From Actinopolymorpha pittospori (GTDB taxonomy: Bacteria; Actinomycetota; Actinomycetes; Propionibacteriales; Actinopolymorphaceae), in NCBI RefSeq assembly GCF_014873875.1, contig NZ_JADBEM010000001.1, positions 496,001-560,000 of the forward strand: a stretch of DNA of 64,000 nucleotides. The letters are read 5' to 3'. Each line of letters begins with the position of its first letter. The first letter of the stretch is position 1. The position numbers and the translations under genes were made by a program. The notes beneath the pieces were generated by a model. The model had not been told where the DNA came from, made no database searches, and saw only the letters and a list, made by a program, of their open reading frames with translations. This document shows positions 1 to 8,859 of this stretch, piece after piece.

Positions 1-38
1 GCCACTGCGATCTCAACAGGGGTCCTGACTTCGGTCAT
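1..38 (-). CDS. Start of an unidentified gene running off the window edge
   Basis: An ATG on the minus strand is preceded by a plausible ribosome binding site (AAAGGAA, about 9 bases upstream) and opens a frame reading MTEVRTPVEIAV before the window ends. Only 12 residues are visible, so no family can be named. It lies just downstream of the decayed MFS exporter and reads in the same direction. Confidence 0.3.
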   Translation of the reverse strand, partial: MTEVRTPVEIAV

Positions 39-129
39 CACGTCCAGTTCCTTTCGTCATTCACAGTGAACGACCGGCCGTTGTCGTGCCTTGGCTGGCC
101 GTCAGCAATTTGGACCCGCTGGCGGGCGG

Positions 130-1074
130 AGAATCATCATTGGCTCCTGCAGCGACAACGACACACACAACAACGCCCCGTACATACCGAAGTTGAAGAC
201 CAGGCCGGTGATCAGCGCCCACCGAAACCGTCCAGACCTGACCAAGGACGGCGGGCAGCAGCGGGTGCGGGCTGCGTCGTTCCACCCCGACGAAGCCCGC
301 GCCAGCGACCACGCCCAGGACCACCAACAGCAGGCTCACGATGAACTGTCCGCGACCCAACTCGATGATCCCACCAGCCACCCCAGCCAATGCGACGATG
401 ATGAACACCGTCGCGACCGGCCCCAACCGGCGCTGGTGCGGCCGGCCGGCTGGAGCCAGCAGCAAAATGGTCCCAGCCACCAGGACCGTGGCCGGGACGT
501 TGATCCAGAAGATCGCCAGCCAACCCGCATGTGTGATCAGGAGACCGCCGACGACGGGTCCGGCCGCGAAACCGGTGCTTGCTACCCCGCCCCAGACACC
601 CAGAGCCCGGGAACGAGCCCGCTCCTCCGGGTAGAGGCGACTGACCAGGGCCAGGGACGCGGGCAACATGATCGCCGCTCCAACACCTTGAACGCCCCGA
701 GCGGTGATCAGCATCGCCCAACCGTCGGCACGCGCGGCGGCCACCGAGGCAAGCGCGAAGATCACAAACCCGAGCACACAACTACGCCGGTGGCCGAGTC
801 GATCGCCGATCACCCCCGCGGTCAACATGCAGGCGGCAAACGGCACCGCATAGCCATCCACCACCCACTGCGCAGCGTCGACCCCGCCGCCGAGATCCCG
901 GCGCATCGTCTGCAAGGCGACGTTCACGATCGTCGTGTCAAGCTGGACCAGGCCGAACGTCAGCGCCAGCGCGACCAGGACCACACCCGTCCGTAACGTC
1001 CCGTGAGCGGACGGCGTCTTGGGACCGCCGGCCCGCTCGAGCCCGCCGTCCGCTGCTGGAGAAGATGCTGTCAT
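130..1074 (-). pseudogene. Frameshifted and truncated DHA2-type MFS drug exporter
   Basis: The frame from the ATG at 1074 encodes the N-terminal half of a 14-helix MFS exporter: the first helix with LDTTIVNVAL, the GDRLGHRR loop between helices 2 and 3, and the GPVVGGLL stretch of helix 5 (motif C of DHA proteins). Near position 215-225 the homologous reading jumps to another frame, where ITGLVFNFGMYGALLCVSL continues the family pattern. After about position 145 nothing recognisable remains. Family members are usually 450-500 residues with 14 helices; here only about 9 can be read. The gene is therefore inactive or at best makes a truncated protein. In intact relatives it would expel drugs by proton antiport in the inner membrane. 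Confidence 0.75.
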
Positions 1075-1177
1075 CCGACCATCGTCGGCCGGAAACGTTT
1101 CGTTCCCGGGCGAATCGAGCATCCGAAGTTTTCGATGGCGACCGGGCGAAGATGTGCGACGACGGACGTAGGGCGGG

Positions 1178-1505
1178 TCAGGCCAACTGCGGGGCCAGGC
1201 CGGCCGCTGGGACGATCTCGCCGACCAGGAGCCGGAGCACGTTCGCGCGGCCGGCGATCTCGCGCGTACCAGCGCCGAAGCCCTGCCGCAGGACCCGCAT
1301 CGGCGGCTGCGAAGTCCAGCCAATGACGTGGGTCGCGAGCAGGGCCGCACCGGTCGGCGTACACAGTTCACCGACCAGGCTCCGGCCGTCGTCGCCGGCG
1401 TAGAAGGGCGCGTTCGCCGCCGCCAGGAGTTCAACTACCGCGGGAGGCGGCACCGGAAGGGTTCCATGCGCCGCGCTGACCGTTGGGCCCGCCTCCATCA
1501 GCCAG
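1178..1505 (-). pseudogene. larC: C-terminal fragment of LarC-like nickel insertion protein
   Basis: About 108 residues match the end of the LarC (DUF111) family, which inserts nickel into the pincer cofactor of lactate racemase. Family hallmarks visible are AHGTLPVPPPAVVELL, GELCTPTGAALLATH and FGAGTREIAGRANVLRLLVGE. Intact LarC has about 400 residues, so three quarters of the N-terminal side is missing. Upstream of roughly 1505 the similarity stops and the truncated methyltransferase begins on the other strand, so the junction looks like a deletion or rearrangement scar. No larB or larE homologue is in the window. Confidence 0.7.
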
Positions 1506-1535
1506 CGGTTCCTCGCGCGCAACCCCGGGGCACGC

Positions 1536-2108
1536 AGCGTCGGCGTCGACATGGACCCAGTGCTGCTGCAGCTTGGTCGCCGCAACCTCGGCGACCAGGA
1601 CGGCCGGCTCGAGCTCCACCGGGCAGACCTCACCGACCCGAACTGGACCAACCTCCTCGCCGGGCGCAGCATCGACGCTGTGCTCACCACCATGGCGCTG
1701 CACTGGCTCACCGCCGACCAGCTCGTCCGGCTCTACCGACAGCTCGCCGACCTGCTACCCGAAGGGGCGCTCTTCCTCAACGGCGACCACATGGCATACG
1801 CCGTCGCGGAGCCGACCCTGCAGCGACTCGCCATGACGATGAAGGCCGAGCGAGAGAAGGTGTTCAGCCGCGACGGTAAGGAGGACTACCAGCAGTGGTG
1901 GACGGCGCTGGAACAGGTCTCCGCGACGCTGCCCGAGCCAGAGCGGCGGCCTTTCCAGGAACGCCGCCGGGTGCTCGGGGAACGCCGGATCGACACCCGA
2001 CGCGCCGGCTACACGATGCACCTGACCGCGCTACGCGACGCGGGCTTCGCCGAGGCCGGCCAAATCTGGGGCTACTTCGAGAACCGAGTACTCATGGCCG
2101 TTCGCTAA
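1536..2108 (+). pseudogene. N-terminally truncated class I SAM-dependent methyltransferase
   Basis: The readable protein begins inside a Rossmann methyltransferase at the acidic strand-2 position (VGVDMDPVLLQLG), then has the motif IV/post-IV stretch IDAVLTTMALHWLTADQLVRLYRQLADLLPEGALFLNGDH and a C-terminus with TMHLTALRDAGFAEAGQIWGYFENRVLMAVR. The glycine-rich SAM-binding motif I that should precede the acidic residue is absent, because the sequence runs directly into the larC remnant. An ATG at 1551 could start translation, but the product would lack the SAM-binding loop. It was probably a small-molecule methyltransferase; the substrate is unknown. Confidence 0.65.
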
Positions 2109-2274
2109 AGCCAAAGCCTGTTTCTGGCAGCCCTGGTCACCGCCATGACGATGGCTGCCCGTTCTCGGCTCGATCAGCTGCGCACACCGCAACCGGACGC
2201 CGCCCGGGTGCCGCGAGCTCCGCTTGCCTGCGGGACCTGAGCGAGGCGCCGGTCCAGTGCGGGGACTGGTCGAG

Positions 2275-2571
2275 TTATGGGCGACGGGGTAGGGCGTTCT
2301 CGAGTTGGGTGGTGAGTTCGCGTACGCAGTCGTCCATGCTCTGGCCGGTCTCGCGCCGGTAGAGGCCGAGGGCGATCTCGGCGAGCAGGAGCGACCCACC
2401 CGCCAGCGCCCGGTCGTTGGGGAAGGTGCCCATCAGCGTCGCGACGCCTTCGGGGTCGTGGCGATGCCGGGCCGCGAGGACCCCGGCGACCCGCTGGGCC
2501 GCGTCGACGAGTTCGGCGAGGTCAGGGCCATTCTCGGGTGGACGGTCGGTGGGTCCCGGGGTCGCGGTCAC
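2275..2571 (-). CDS. Hypothetical 98-residue protein downstream of sodA
   Basis: A GTG start at 2571 overlaps the sodA stop as GTGA, a translational-coupling arrangement. The predicted protein is mainly helical, with [29 protein letters not shown] and [33 protein letters not shown]. It has no membrane segment, cysteine pair or known catalytic motif that I recognise. The coupling suggests co-expression with superoxide dismutase when that gene was intact. Since sodA is now doubly broken, translation of this gene may be impaired. Confidence 0.6.
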   Translation of the reverse strand: MTATPGPTDRPPENGPDLAELVDAAQRVAGVLAARHRHDPEGVATLMGTFPNDRALAGGSLLLAEIALGLYRRETGQSMDDCVRELTTQLENALPRRP

Positions 2572-3190
2572 GGCGTGATCAGTCCCGGCGTTCGGGTGCA
2601 CGCTGCCTCGAAGCGCGCCGTGACGTCGGCCCAGTTGGCGACCTGCCACCAGGCGGCGACGTAATCGGTCTTGGTGTTGCGGTACTGCAGGTAGTAGGCG
2701 TGCTCCCACATGTCGAGCATGAGCAGCGGAACCGAGCCGGGAGCAGGTTGCCCTGGTGGTCGTAGAGCTGCTCGATGATCAGCCGCTGCCCGAGGCTGTC
2801 CCAGGCCAGGATCGACCAGCCCGAGCCCTGCAGGCTCGTCGCGGTGGCAGTGAAGTGTGCGCGGAAGCCGTCGAAGGACCCGAAGTACTCCTCGATGGCC
2901 GCACCGAGCTCCAGGTTCGGCCGGTCGCCGCCGTCGGGAGACATGTTCGGCCAGAACACCGAGTGGCTGACGTGCCCGGCGAGGTTGAACGCGAGGTTCT
3001 TCTCATAGAGGTTCACCGGCGTGAGCGCGTCGTTGGTCCGCGCGTCGGCGAGCTGTTCGAGCGCGGCGTTGGCGCCCGTCACGTAGCCCTAGTGGTGCTT
3101 GGAGTGGTGCAGCTCCATGATCTGGCCGGAGATGTGCGGCTCGAGCGCGCCGTAGTCGTAGGGCAGGTCAGGAAGCGTGTAGTCGCTCAC
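2568..3190 (-). pseudogene. sodA: Mn/Fe superoxide dismutase, inactivated by a stop codon and a frameshift
   Basis: From the GTG at 3190 the frame encodes [19 protein letters not shown] and HHSKHH, the canonical start of Mn/Fe superoxide dismutases including the first metal-binding histidine. An in-frame TAG (3089-3091) follows KHH, where relatives continue with a residue before TYV. The frame then reads GYVTGANAALEQLADAR through [19 protein letters not shown] and SGWSILAWD. Near 2740 a single-base change shifts the frame; the end ([21 protein letters not shown] with the [11 protein letters not shown] metal/active-site motif, then TARFEAA) is in another frame ending at 2568. Two independent lesions mean this is a true pseudogene unless sequencing errors explain both. 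Confidence 0.85.
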
Positions 3191-3779
3191 GTGCACTCCT
3201 TCATCGCGGCCCGCTCCGGCGAGGATGTCGGTCGGGCCATCCGAGGCTAAATGCAAGTTCTTTGCAATAGCAAAGCTACCGCACCGCCGTGGAGGCGGAC
3301 TGGTGTGGTGTGAGCGGGGTCCCTGTGCGCGCCGTCCTTCGATGCCGTGGCGTTGCTGCATCTTCTGCAGGGCGCGTTGCGCGGGCGACGGTTGTCAACG
3401 GTGTCAGCGACTGAGGCGAGCCACTCATTGGGTGTGCTGCTCGACACCGCAGGCGGCTACTTCAGCGCGGCCCGTTTCGGCTGCGGCGCGAGTACAGGCG
3501 GCGTGGGCAAACCACAGGGCTGGTACCTGATCGGCCTGCCCCAACTGCTGCCGCTGGCGGGCAAGAGGCCCGGCGTTGCTGATGTCGAGAAGCTGATCGA
3601 CCTGCGCGAGGAAGTCTGGTGCGGATCCGCTCCACTCCACGCTGATCCTTTGGACGACTCGGTGACTTAGCTGTCCTTGCCCAACAGCCGCCCGTTCCCA
3701 GCGGACACCCGGACCTCGAAAGAGTCGCATTGGCGACGGATCGAGCCGCGCTGACGGCGCGTAGACCTCCGGTAAAACC
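3191..3779. other. Stretch without a confident gene
   Basis: This 589-base stretch holds the sodA upstream region and open frames on both strands. The best candidate is a plus-strand frame at 3347-3670 with GC-rich third positions that could encode YLIGLPQLLPLAGKRPG and DVEKLIDLREEVW. I recognise no family and see no convincing ribosome binding site. A remnant gene is as likely as a real one. Confidence 0.3.
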
Positions 3780-3811
3780 ATGGGCAGCGGTCGTGAGGTA
3801 CCGCTGCCCAT
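3780..3811. terminator. Hairpin, likely terminator downstream of the tRNA-like remnant
   Basis: A TGGGCAGCGGT / ACCGCTGCCCA stem (12 pairs including the outer A-T) closes an 8-base loop. It lies 26 bases beyond the 3' end of the tRNA-like sequence on the minus strand, where a tRNA terminator would be expected. There is no long U-tract, as is common for actinobacterial terminators. Confidence 0.55.
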
Positions 3812-3836
3812 CGACTCATATGCGCTGGTCAGCGTA

Positions 3837-3912
3837 TGGCTGGGGTGGGAGGACTCGAATCCCCATCATCAGATCCAAAAGGCAATGAGCCCTCTCTACA
3901 TGCTGCTGACCT
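3837..3912 (-). pseudogene. tRNA-Gln-like 3' half (decayed tRNA or att-site remnant)
   Basis: Read on the minus strand, the segment ends TTCGAGTCCTCCCACCCCAGCCA: a T-loop, an acceptor 3' strand with A72, discriminator G73 and an encoded CCA, the pattern of glutamine tRNAs. A CTTTTGGA segment could be an anticodon loop with UUG. However, pair 53-61 would be A-C, the anticodon stem does not close and no matching 5' acceptor strand (TGGGGTG) is found upstream. The truncated IS3 remnant starts within 65 bases. I read it as a dead tRNA or an integration scar, not a working tRNA gene. Confidence 0.35.
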
Positions 3913-3974
3913 GCGACGATGCTGGCCCTCCCGCTGTCTCAACTGGCATCCATGGCCCCCGAAAGCTGCGGTTC

Positions 3975-4153
3975 ATCACGGGCACCAGTTCGGCGTCTCG
4001 GATCGCTCTGGCCGAGGCCGGTCTGGTCTTGGCTGCGTAGTAGGTGCTCGGGGCAATCTTGGTCCCGCCAGAGGACAGGACTTCACAGATCGGCTCGACC
4101 CCGAACCTGTCGCGGTGGGCGTCGATGTAGTCGACCAGCACCGCTGTCGGCAC
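3975..4153 (-). pseudogene. IS3 transposase orfB, first 60 codons only
   Basis: It starts MPTAVLVDYIDAHRDRFGVEP exactly as in the complete copy and follows orfA by two bases. Matching sequence ends after about 60 codons, before the DDE catalytic core. The frame then runs into unrelated DNA and stops at 3896. Confidence 0.85.
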
Positions 4154-4155
4154 GC

Positions 4156-4476
4156 TTACTTGATCTTGCGGTCGAGCTCCGCGGCCGCGAAAAACGCCGA
4201 CGCCGTTCGCAGGATCTCATTGGCTCGCTTCAGCTCACGGTTCTCTCGCTCCAGGTCCGCGATCCGCTTGGACTCGTCGCTGCTCGTGCCGGGCCGGACC
4301 CCGCCGTCGATCTCGGCTTGGCGCACCCATCCACGCAACGTCTCCGGATGCATCCCCAACTGCTCCGCGATCCGAGCGATCGCACCCGGCCGACTCGCCG
4401 GGTCCTTACGCGCCTCCACCGCCATCCGGGTGGCCCGCTCACGCAGCTCGTCGCCGTACTTCCTCGGTGCCGCCAT
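4156..4476 (-). CDS. IS3-family OrfA (helix-turn-helix, leucine zipper), copy 1
   Basis: The protein of about 106 residues starts MAAPRKYGDELRERATRMA and has a helix-turn-helix around AIARIAEQLGMHPETLRGWVRQ. A coiled-coil segment (SKRIADLERENRELKRANEILRTAS) follows that mediates OrfA/OrfAB oligomerisation in this family. The ATG at 4476 has a GGAGG site 9 bases upstream. It is identical to the orfA at 36077-36397. Alone it could only bind the terminal repeats and modulate transposition of the complete copy. Confidence 0.85.
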   Translation of the reverse strand: MAAPRKYGDELRERATRMAVEARKDPASRPGAIARIAEQLGMHPETLRGWVRQAEIDGGVRPGTSSDESKRIADLERENRELKRANEILRTASAFFAAAELDRKIK

Positions 4477-4606
4477 GACTCTCATCCTCCATGGATTGAG
4501 AGCCTCCACCAGACCCGGGGCGCTTCAATGAGCCCACTGTCGCCCTTCCCGCGTGCCGGTGGCTTGGACGAATGTTCCCGCCGGTCGGCTCGCATAGCAT
4601 GTGACG

Positions 4607-5484
4607 ATGCGGTCCACCGCGCACCACCGCGACGATCCCGCCGCGTGGGACGTCGCACGTCCCGAGCGACCCAGCCGCGTGGCTAGGGCTGGTGTCACCA
4701 TGGCTGGCTTCGGTGTCCGTAACCTGGCCGCACTTCGGATGGTCCCCCACCCGGCCTTGACACTGATTCTGGAGTTCGGCACCGGCCAGCCCATCGTGGA
4801 CGATGCCGCCGGACGCCAACAGCGGGGAAGTCTCGTCGCCGGACTCGGGTTCGGGTTCGGAGGCGCGGTTCTGGCGCGGGGTGAGAACGTCGTGTGCGTG
4901 CAGGTGCGCCTGTCTCCACTGATCGCGCTGCGGTTCTGGGCGCATCCACGGCCGACCTGCAAGGCGCCGCAGTGCCCCTGGAGGACCTGTGGGGCCGGGA
5001 GGCGACACAGATCTGTGAGCAACTGAGCCAGATCTCCTCCTGGCAGGATCGATTCGCGTTGACCGACGCGTTCCTCGCCCGCCGAAGTGAGGAAGGTCCG
5101 GCCCTAGACCCGGAGGTGGCCTGGGTCTGGGACCAGATCGTGGTCGGCCGTGGCCTGGTCCGGGTCGACGCCCTGGCGGCCGAACTCGGATGGAGCCGTA
5201 AGCGCCTGTGGTCCCGGTTCCGGTCACAGATCGGTCTGCAGCCCAAGCTCGCCGCGAAGCTGGTCCGCTTCGACCATGCCGTCCACCGCCTGGTCGCCGG
5301 TGAAGGCGCGGCTAGAGTCGCCGCCGACAGCGGCTACGCCGACCAGTCCCACCTGCATCGCGACGTCGTCGCGTTCACCGGAGTGACCCCGACGACCGTG
5401 GCCAGCGAACCATGGCTGACCGTTGACGACACCGCATGGCCAGCCACAAACCACCCGCTCGAGGACCCTAGGCAGGTTGGCTGA
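4607..5484 (+). pseudogene. AraC-family transcriptional regulator, frameshifted
   Basis: The first frame encodes an N-terminal sensor-like domain (ALRMVPHPALTLILEFGTG, GFGFGGAVLARGENVVCVQVRLSP). Around 4918-4935 the reading jumps by one base into AVLGASTADLQGAAVPLEDLWGREA, the usual continuation, and then the AraC DNA-binding domain. Its two helix-turn-helix units are seen as LAAELGWSRKRLWSRFRSQIGLQPK and RVAADSGYADQSHLHRDVVAFTGVTP. The C-terminal part from 4894 stays open and might still be made, but the sensor and DNA-binding halves are no longer in one frame. The target genes are unknown. Confidence 0.75.
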
Positions 5485-5761
5485 AGCGCCGTGGTTCCTC
5501 GCCTACGCCGACGAACGCAGACCTTCATGAGCAGGCCGGGTGGCAGATGTCGGGCCGTGGGTACGGCAGGTCGTGAAGGTGCCCCGCCCGCCGACCCAAA
5601 GGGTAAGGCGAGGTCTCATCGGCTGTCGGCACACCCGGGCGCCCCGCCCGGCAGCCCAGGCCACTCGTGCAGGCCCTATCGAGAAGATCCGCGCAGTCGG
5701 GGACCAGCTTCGCCAAGGCCTGGTCAAGAGGTGCTCGATCTGGGCACGTGGGACGTCCACG

Positions 5762-7226
5762 CCTAGTAGTACTTTGTTAGGTGTGTCGTTCGTGTTCTGT
5801 GGTTGATGTTCTGACATGGTCGGTGCATGACTCCTGATCAGATAGCGGAGTTGCGGCCGAGGCTTGGCGAGTTCGCAGCCGACATGCTGGGTTGTCTTGC
5901 GCGTTCGGATCAGCGTGCCACGGGTGAGTTGTATCTGCGTGGCCTGTTGACTGATGGTCGGCGTAAGTCGATGCAGCCGATGGCGGAGCGGCTGGGTGTG
6001 GATCATCAGCGGTTGCAGCAGTTCGTCACCTCCTCGACATGGGATTTCACCGCGGTGCGGCGCAGGTTGAGCTCGTGGGCTGCGCAGGCGATTGGGCCGC
6101 GGGCATACGTGATCGACGACACCGGATTCCCCAAGGACGGGCCTGCCTCGGCGTGTGTGGCCTGGCAGTATTCCGGGACGTTGGGCAAGACCGCCAACTG
6201 CCAGATCGGGGTGAGTGTTCACGCGGTCAACGACACCTGCTCGGCGGCGGTCGACTGGCGGTTGTTCTGCCCGGAAAGCTGGGACGACAAGGCCTGTGAT
6301 GATCCCGAGCAGGCCGAGAAGGTCCGCCGGAAGCGAGCCGAATCCAAAGTCCCTGACGACGTGAGGCATATCGAGAAGTGGCGGCTCGCGCTGGACATGC
6401 TTGATGAGCAGACCGAATGGGGGTCGCCGAGGCTTCCCGTCGTTGCCGATGCCGGATATGGGGATTGCACCAGGTTCCGGCTCGGCGTGGAAGAACGTGG
6501 CCTGGACTATGTGGTCGCACTCAAAGCCGGCACCAGCGCCCACCCCGGCGAAGCGGAGCCGGTGACACCGCCACCCACCGGTGGTCCTGGCAGACGTCCC
6601 AAGCCCCACTACCCGAAGCCGGCATCGAGTCTGCGCGAGATCGCCATGGCGGCCGGCCGCGATGCCTACCAGGAGGTGGCGTGGCGGCAGGGGACCAGAA
6701 AAACGAAAGGTAATCCGAGTGCTGCCATGACCTCGAAGTTCGCGGTGTTCGTGGTACGTCCGGCCAACCGCGACATCCCTCGCGCAGACGATGGGACCTT
6801 GCCGGCGAAGCTGCTGCTGGTCGAATGGCCCGATGAGGCGAACGAGCCTACCGACTACTGGCTTTCTAACCTGCCTGCCGACACACCGATCGATCAGCTC
6901 GTCGACCTGGCAAAGATCCGGTGGCGGATCGAACACGACTACCGCGAACTGAAAACCGGGCTCGGACTCGACCACTTCGAAGGACGCTCCTGGACCGGCT
7001 GGAACCGCCACGTCACACTCGTCGCGATCGCCCAAGCTTTCTGCACCATGGTCAGACTCGACCCAAAACAGGATGCGCCGGCCTGAGCTTGTACGCAGTC
7101 GTACACGAGCTACAAATCGTGCTCGCCCTCATCGCCGGCGCATGCCCCACCTGCCGACAAGAAGTCACCATCGACCACATCGAAACACTCGCCCCACCAT
7201 GATCGACATGACAAAGTCCTACTAGG
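5762..7226 (+). mobile_element. IS701-family insertion sequence, apparently intact
   Basis: The ends form inverted repeats: CCTAGTAGTACTTTGTTA on the left and, reverse-complemented, CCTAGTAGGACTTTGTCA on the right, with two mismatches in 18. CTAG sits next to the core repeat at both ends and is probably the 4-base target duplication typical of this family. The element carries one transposase gene filling most of its length. The 276 bases to its left and 126 to its right contain no recognisable gene, so the interrupted locus cannot be named. Confidence 0.85.
5827..7086 (+). CDS. IS701-family DDE transposase
   Basis: The 419-residue protein shows the family pattern: an N-terminal RRKSMQPMAERLGVDHQRLQQFV region, the first catalytic aspartate in AYVIDDTGFPKDG, the second in LPVVADAGYGDCTRFR, and the catalytic glutamate in a C-terminal RIEHDYRELKTGLGLDHFEGR. 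Length and motif order match full-length members, with no frameshift. It catalyses cut-and-paste movement of its own element. The ATG at 5827 lies 65 bases inside the left end. Confidence 0.9.
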   Translation: MTPDQIAELRPRLGEFAADMLGCLARSDQRATGELYLRGLLTDGRRKSMQPMAERLGVDHQRLQQFVTSSTWDFTAVRRRLSSWAAQAIGPRAYVIDDTGFPKDGPASACVAWQYSGTLGKTANCQIGVSVHAVNDTCSAAVDWRLFCPESWDDKACDDPEQAEKVRRKRAESKVPDDVRHIEKWRLALDMLDEQTEWGSPRLPVVADAGYGDCTRFRLGVEERGLDYVVALKAGTSAHPGEAEPVTPPPTGGPGRRPKPHYPKPASSLREIAMAAGRDAYQEVAWRQGTRKTKGNPSAAMTSKFAVFVVRPANRDIPRADDGTLPAKLLLVEWPDEANEPTDYWLSNLPADTPIDQLVDLAKIRWRIEHDYRELKTGLGLDHFEGRSWTGWNRHVTLVAIAQAFCTMVRLDPKQDAPA

Positions 7227-7352
7227 AGTCGACCAAGGCAGCGTCCACTACGTCGACGACAACGAGACCGTGTCTCTGGCGCTGAAACGCTGCGACGTGG
7301 CCCAGCCGTGGATGAGACGGGCTGCTCTACCGGTCCATCTAGTGTGGGATAC

Positions 7353-7733
7353 GTGCGCATTGATCGGATAGACCATCTGGTGCTGACCGTCGCCGACATC
7401 GACACCACCGTGCAGTTCTACCGTCGCGTCCTCGGGATGCGAGCGGTGACGTTCGGCAGGGGACGTACCGCTCTGGCTTTCGGCCGAAGCAAGATCAATT
7501 TGCATCAGGCCGGCCACGAGTTTGAGCCCAAGGCTCATCGTCCGACTCCCGGCAGCTCGGATCTGTGCTTGATCGTTACCGAGCCGTTGGAGCAAGTGGT
7601 GAAGGAACTCGCCATGCTCGACGTCCCGGTTGAGGAAGGTCCGGTCGAGCGCACTGGTGCAACCGGCCCCATCCTCAGTGTGTACTTCCGCGACCCTGAC
7701 CGAAACCTGATCGAGATCAGTACCTATCGCTAA
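7353..7733 (+). CDS. VOC (glyoxalase/bleomycin-resistance fold) protein
   Basis: The protein of about 126 residues has paired beta-alpha-beta-beta-beta modules: IDRIDHLVLTVADIDTTVQFYRRVLGM with the first metal-ligand histidine, SDLCLIVTEPLEQVVKEL, and the C-terminal YFRDPDRNLIEISTYR with the family's metal-binding glutamate. Members are small metal-dependent enzymes or binding proteins (lyases, dioxygenases, antibiotic-binding proteins), so the substrate cannot be inferred. I chose the GTG at 7353 because the fold starts immediately after it; a start at 7308 is also open. It ends 50 bases before the nitrilase-like gene in the same direction. Confidence 0.75.
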   Translation: MRIDRIDHLVLTVADIDTTVQFYRRVLGMRAVTFGRGRTALAFGRSKINLHQAGHEFEPKAHRPTPGSSDLCLIVTEPLEQVVKELAMLDVPVEEGPVERTGATGPILSVYFRDPDRNLIEISTYR

Positions 7734-7782
7734 CCAGATGATCGACGCCAGGTTCTACTATGCGCGGGACTGGAGGGGCTCC

Positions 7783-8664
7783 ATGCGAGTTGTGGTGACA
7801 CAGCCTGCCGAGTGGCACGCCGACGGCAACCGAAATTTCGATGCTGTGCTGCGTGACGCCGAAAGGGCGCGAGTCCGGTTCAGCTCTGCAGACGTCATGG
7901 TGTTGCCCGAACTGGCCGGCGCAACGCTGAGCGATCGGCGGTACCGACGGCGAGTGGAAGAACTTGCGCGGTCGCTGGGCAGCTGGGTTGTTGGTGGATC
8001 ACATCACTGCACGTCCAGTTCCGGAACGGTCAACCGTGGAGTTGTCGCCGATCCTGGGGGGTCAATAGTCACGGAGTATGAGAAGCTCAATCCGTACGGT
8101 GACGAGCCTGTTGCCGGAGTACGTGGCGGCGTGCGCCCCGGGTCCCTGGACGTCGGCGGCAGCCAGCTTCTCATCTTGCTCTGCGCAGATTTCTGGTACT
8201 TCGACTCGCTAGCCAGCACCAGCGTCCAGCCCGACGTCGTGATCGTCCCAGCGTTCTCGGTCACACAACGGCCAGCGCCTGGGATCGCCCGCTCGCTATG
8301 GCGGCATATGGCGGTGTCCCGCGCGTATGAGGTCACAGCCTTCGTTGCCATCAGTGACTGGGCCCACCCCTCGGCTTACCGAGGGCGGACGGGATGTGGG
8401 GTGGCAGGCTTCGCCCATCCCAACCCCACAACAACGCGGGGGCTGTTTCGCAGTCTCGGCAACAGATCCATCGCCGCCTTCGAGCCAGACTTCGACGCCC
8501 TTGCCGATCTACGAGAGGATCGGCGTAGACGAAATTTCGCGGCGAGTCCTCACCTCGGCCAGCCTCTTACCACCCTGGAACACGTACCGAGTGCTGCGCA
8601 TGACAAGCGCTCGTCGTCAAGCACTACCAAGAGAAGCGTCCCAGGCAGCCCGACTTCCTCGTAA
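7783..8664 (+). CDS. Nitrilase-superfamily carbon-nitrogen hydrolase
   Basis: The 293-residue protein carries the superfamily's Glu-Lys-Cys catalytic triad: glutamate in VMVLPELAGATLS, lysine in VTEYEKLNPYGDE and cysteine in LLILLCADFWYFD. It lacks a signal peptide and is likely cytoplasmic, hydrolysing an amide or nitrile; the substrate is unknown. ATG 7783 is preceded by GGAGGGG at 5 bases, which favours it over the in-frame start at 7738. The last 30 residues are Ser/Thr-rich and poorly conserved-looking. It may be co-transcribed with the VOC gene upstream. Confidence 0.8.
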   Translation: MRVVVTQPAEWHADGNRNFDAVLRDAERARVRFSSADVMVLPELAGATLSDRRYRRRVEELARSLGSWVVGGSHHCTSSSGTVNRGVVADPGGSIVTEYEKLNPYGDEPVAGVRGGVRPGSLDVGGSQLLILLCADFWYFDSLASTSVQPDVVIVPAFSVTQRPAPGIARSLWRHMAVSRAYEVTAFVAISDWAHPSAYRGRTGCGVAGFAHPNPTTTRGLFRSLGNRSIAAFEPDFDALADLREDRRRRNFAASPHLGQPLTTLEHVPSAAHDKRSSSSTTKRSVPGSPTSS

Positions 8665-8859
8665 AACCGGTGGCTCACCATCGCAGCGTGCCTCCAGGCC
8701 GCAGACCGCCACTTGACGACCGATTGAGCTGCACCCCGACGCTGTTTCGGCTGCGACGCCTTTTCGCTGCTCCTGACCGCGGTTACGACGGGGGCGACCG
8801 GGTGATCCTCAGCGGTGCCGCGATGGGTGCAGCGGTACTCGGTGGCCTGATCCTGGTAC

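Larger units (their letters stand above)
3975..4527 (-). mobile_element. Truncated IS3-family element (one end only)
   Basis: This 553-base segment matches 35896-36448, the orfA-side end of the complete IS3 element, with a constant offset and no difference that I could see. It retains the terminal inverted repeat at 4527, all of orfA and the first codons of orfB, and stops abruptly at 3975. The remainder of orfB and the other inverted repeat are missing, so it cannot transpose alone. The near identity implies that this copy and the complete one separated recently. Confidence 0.93.

Noticed and set aside
3896..3974. C-terminal tail of the short orfB frame in the truncated IS3 copy
   Set aside because: Residues after the 3975 breakpoint do not match the transposase and are read-through into flanking DNA.
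5503..7035. 510-codon minus-strand frame across the IS701 element
   Set aside because: It crosses the left IS end and lies antisense to a complete transposase, so it is an artefact of composition.
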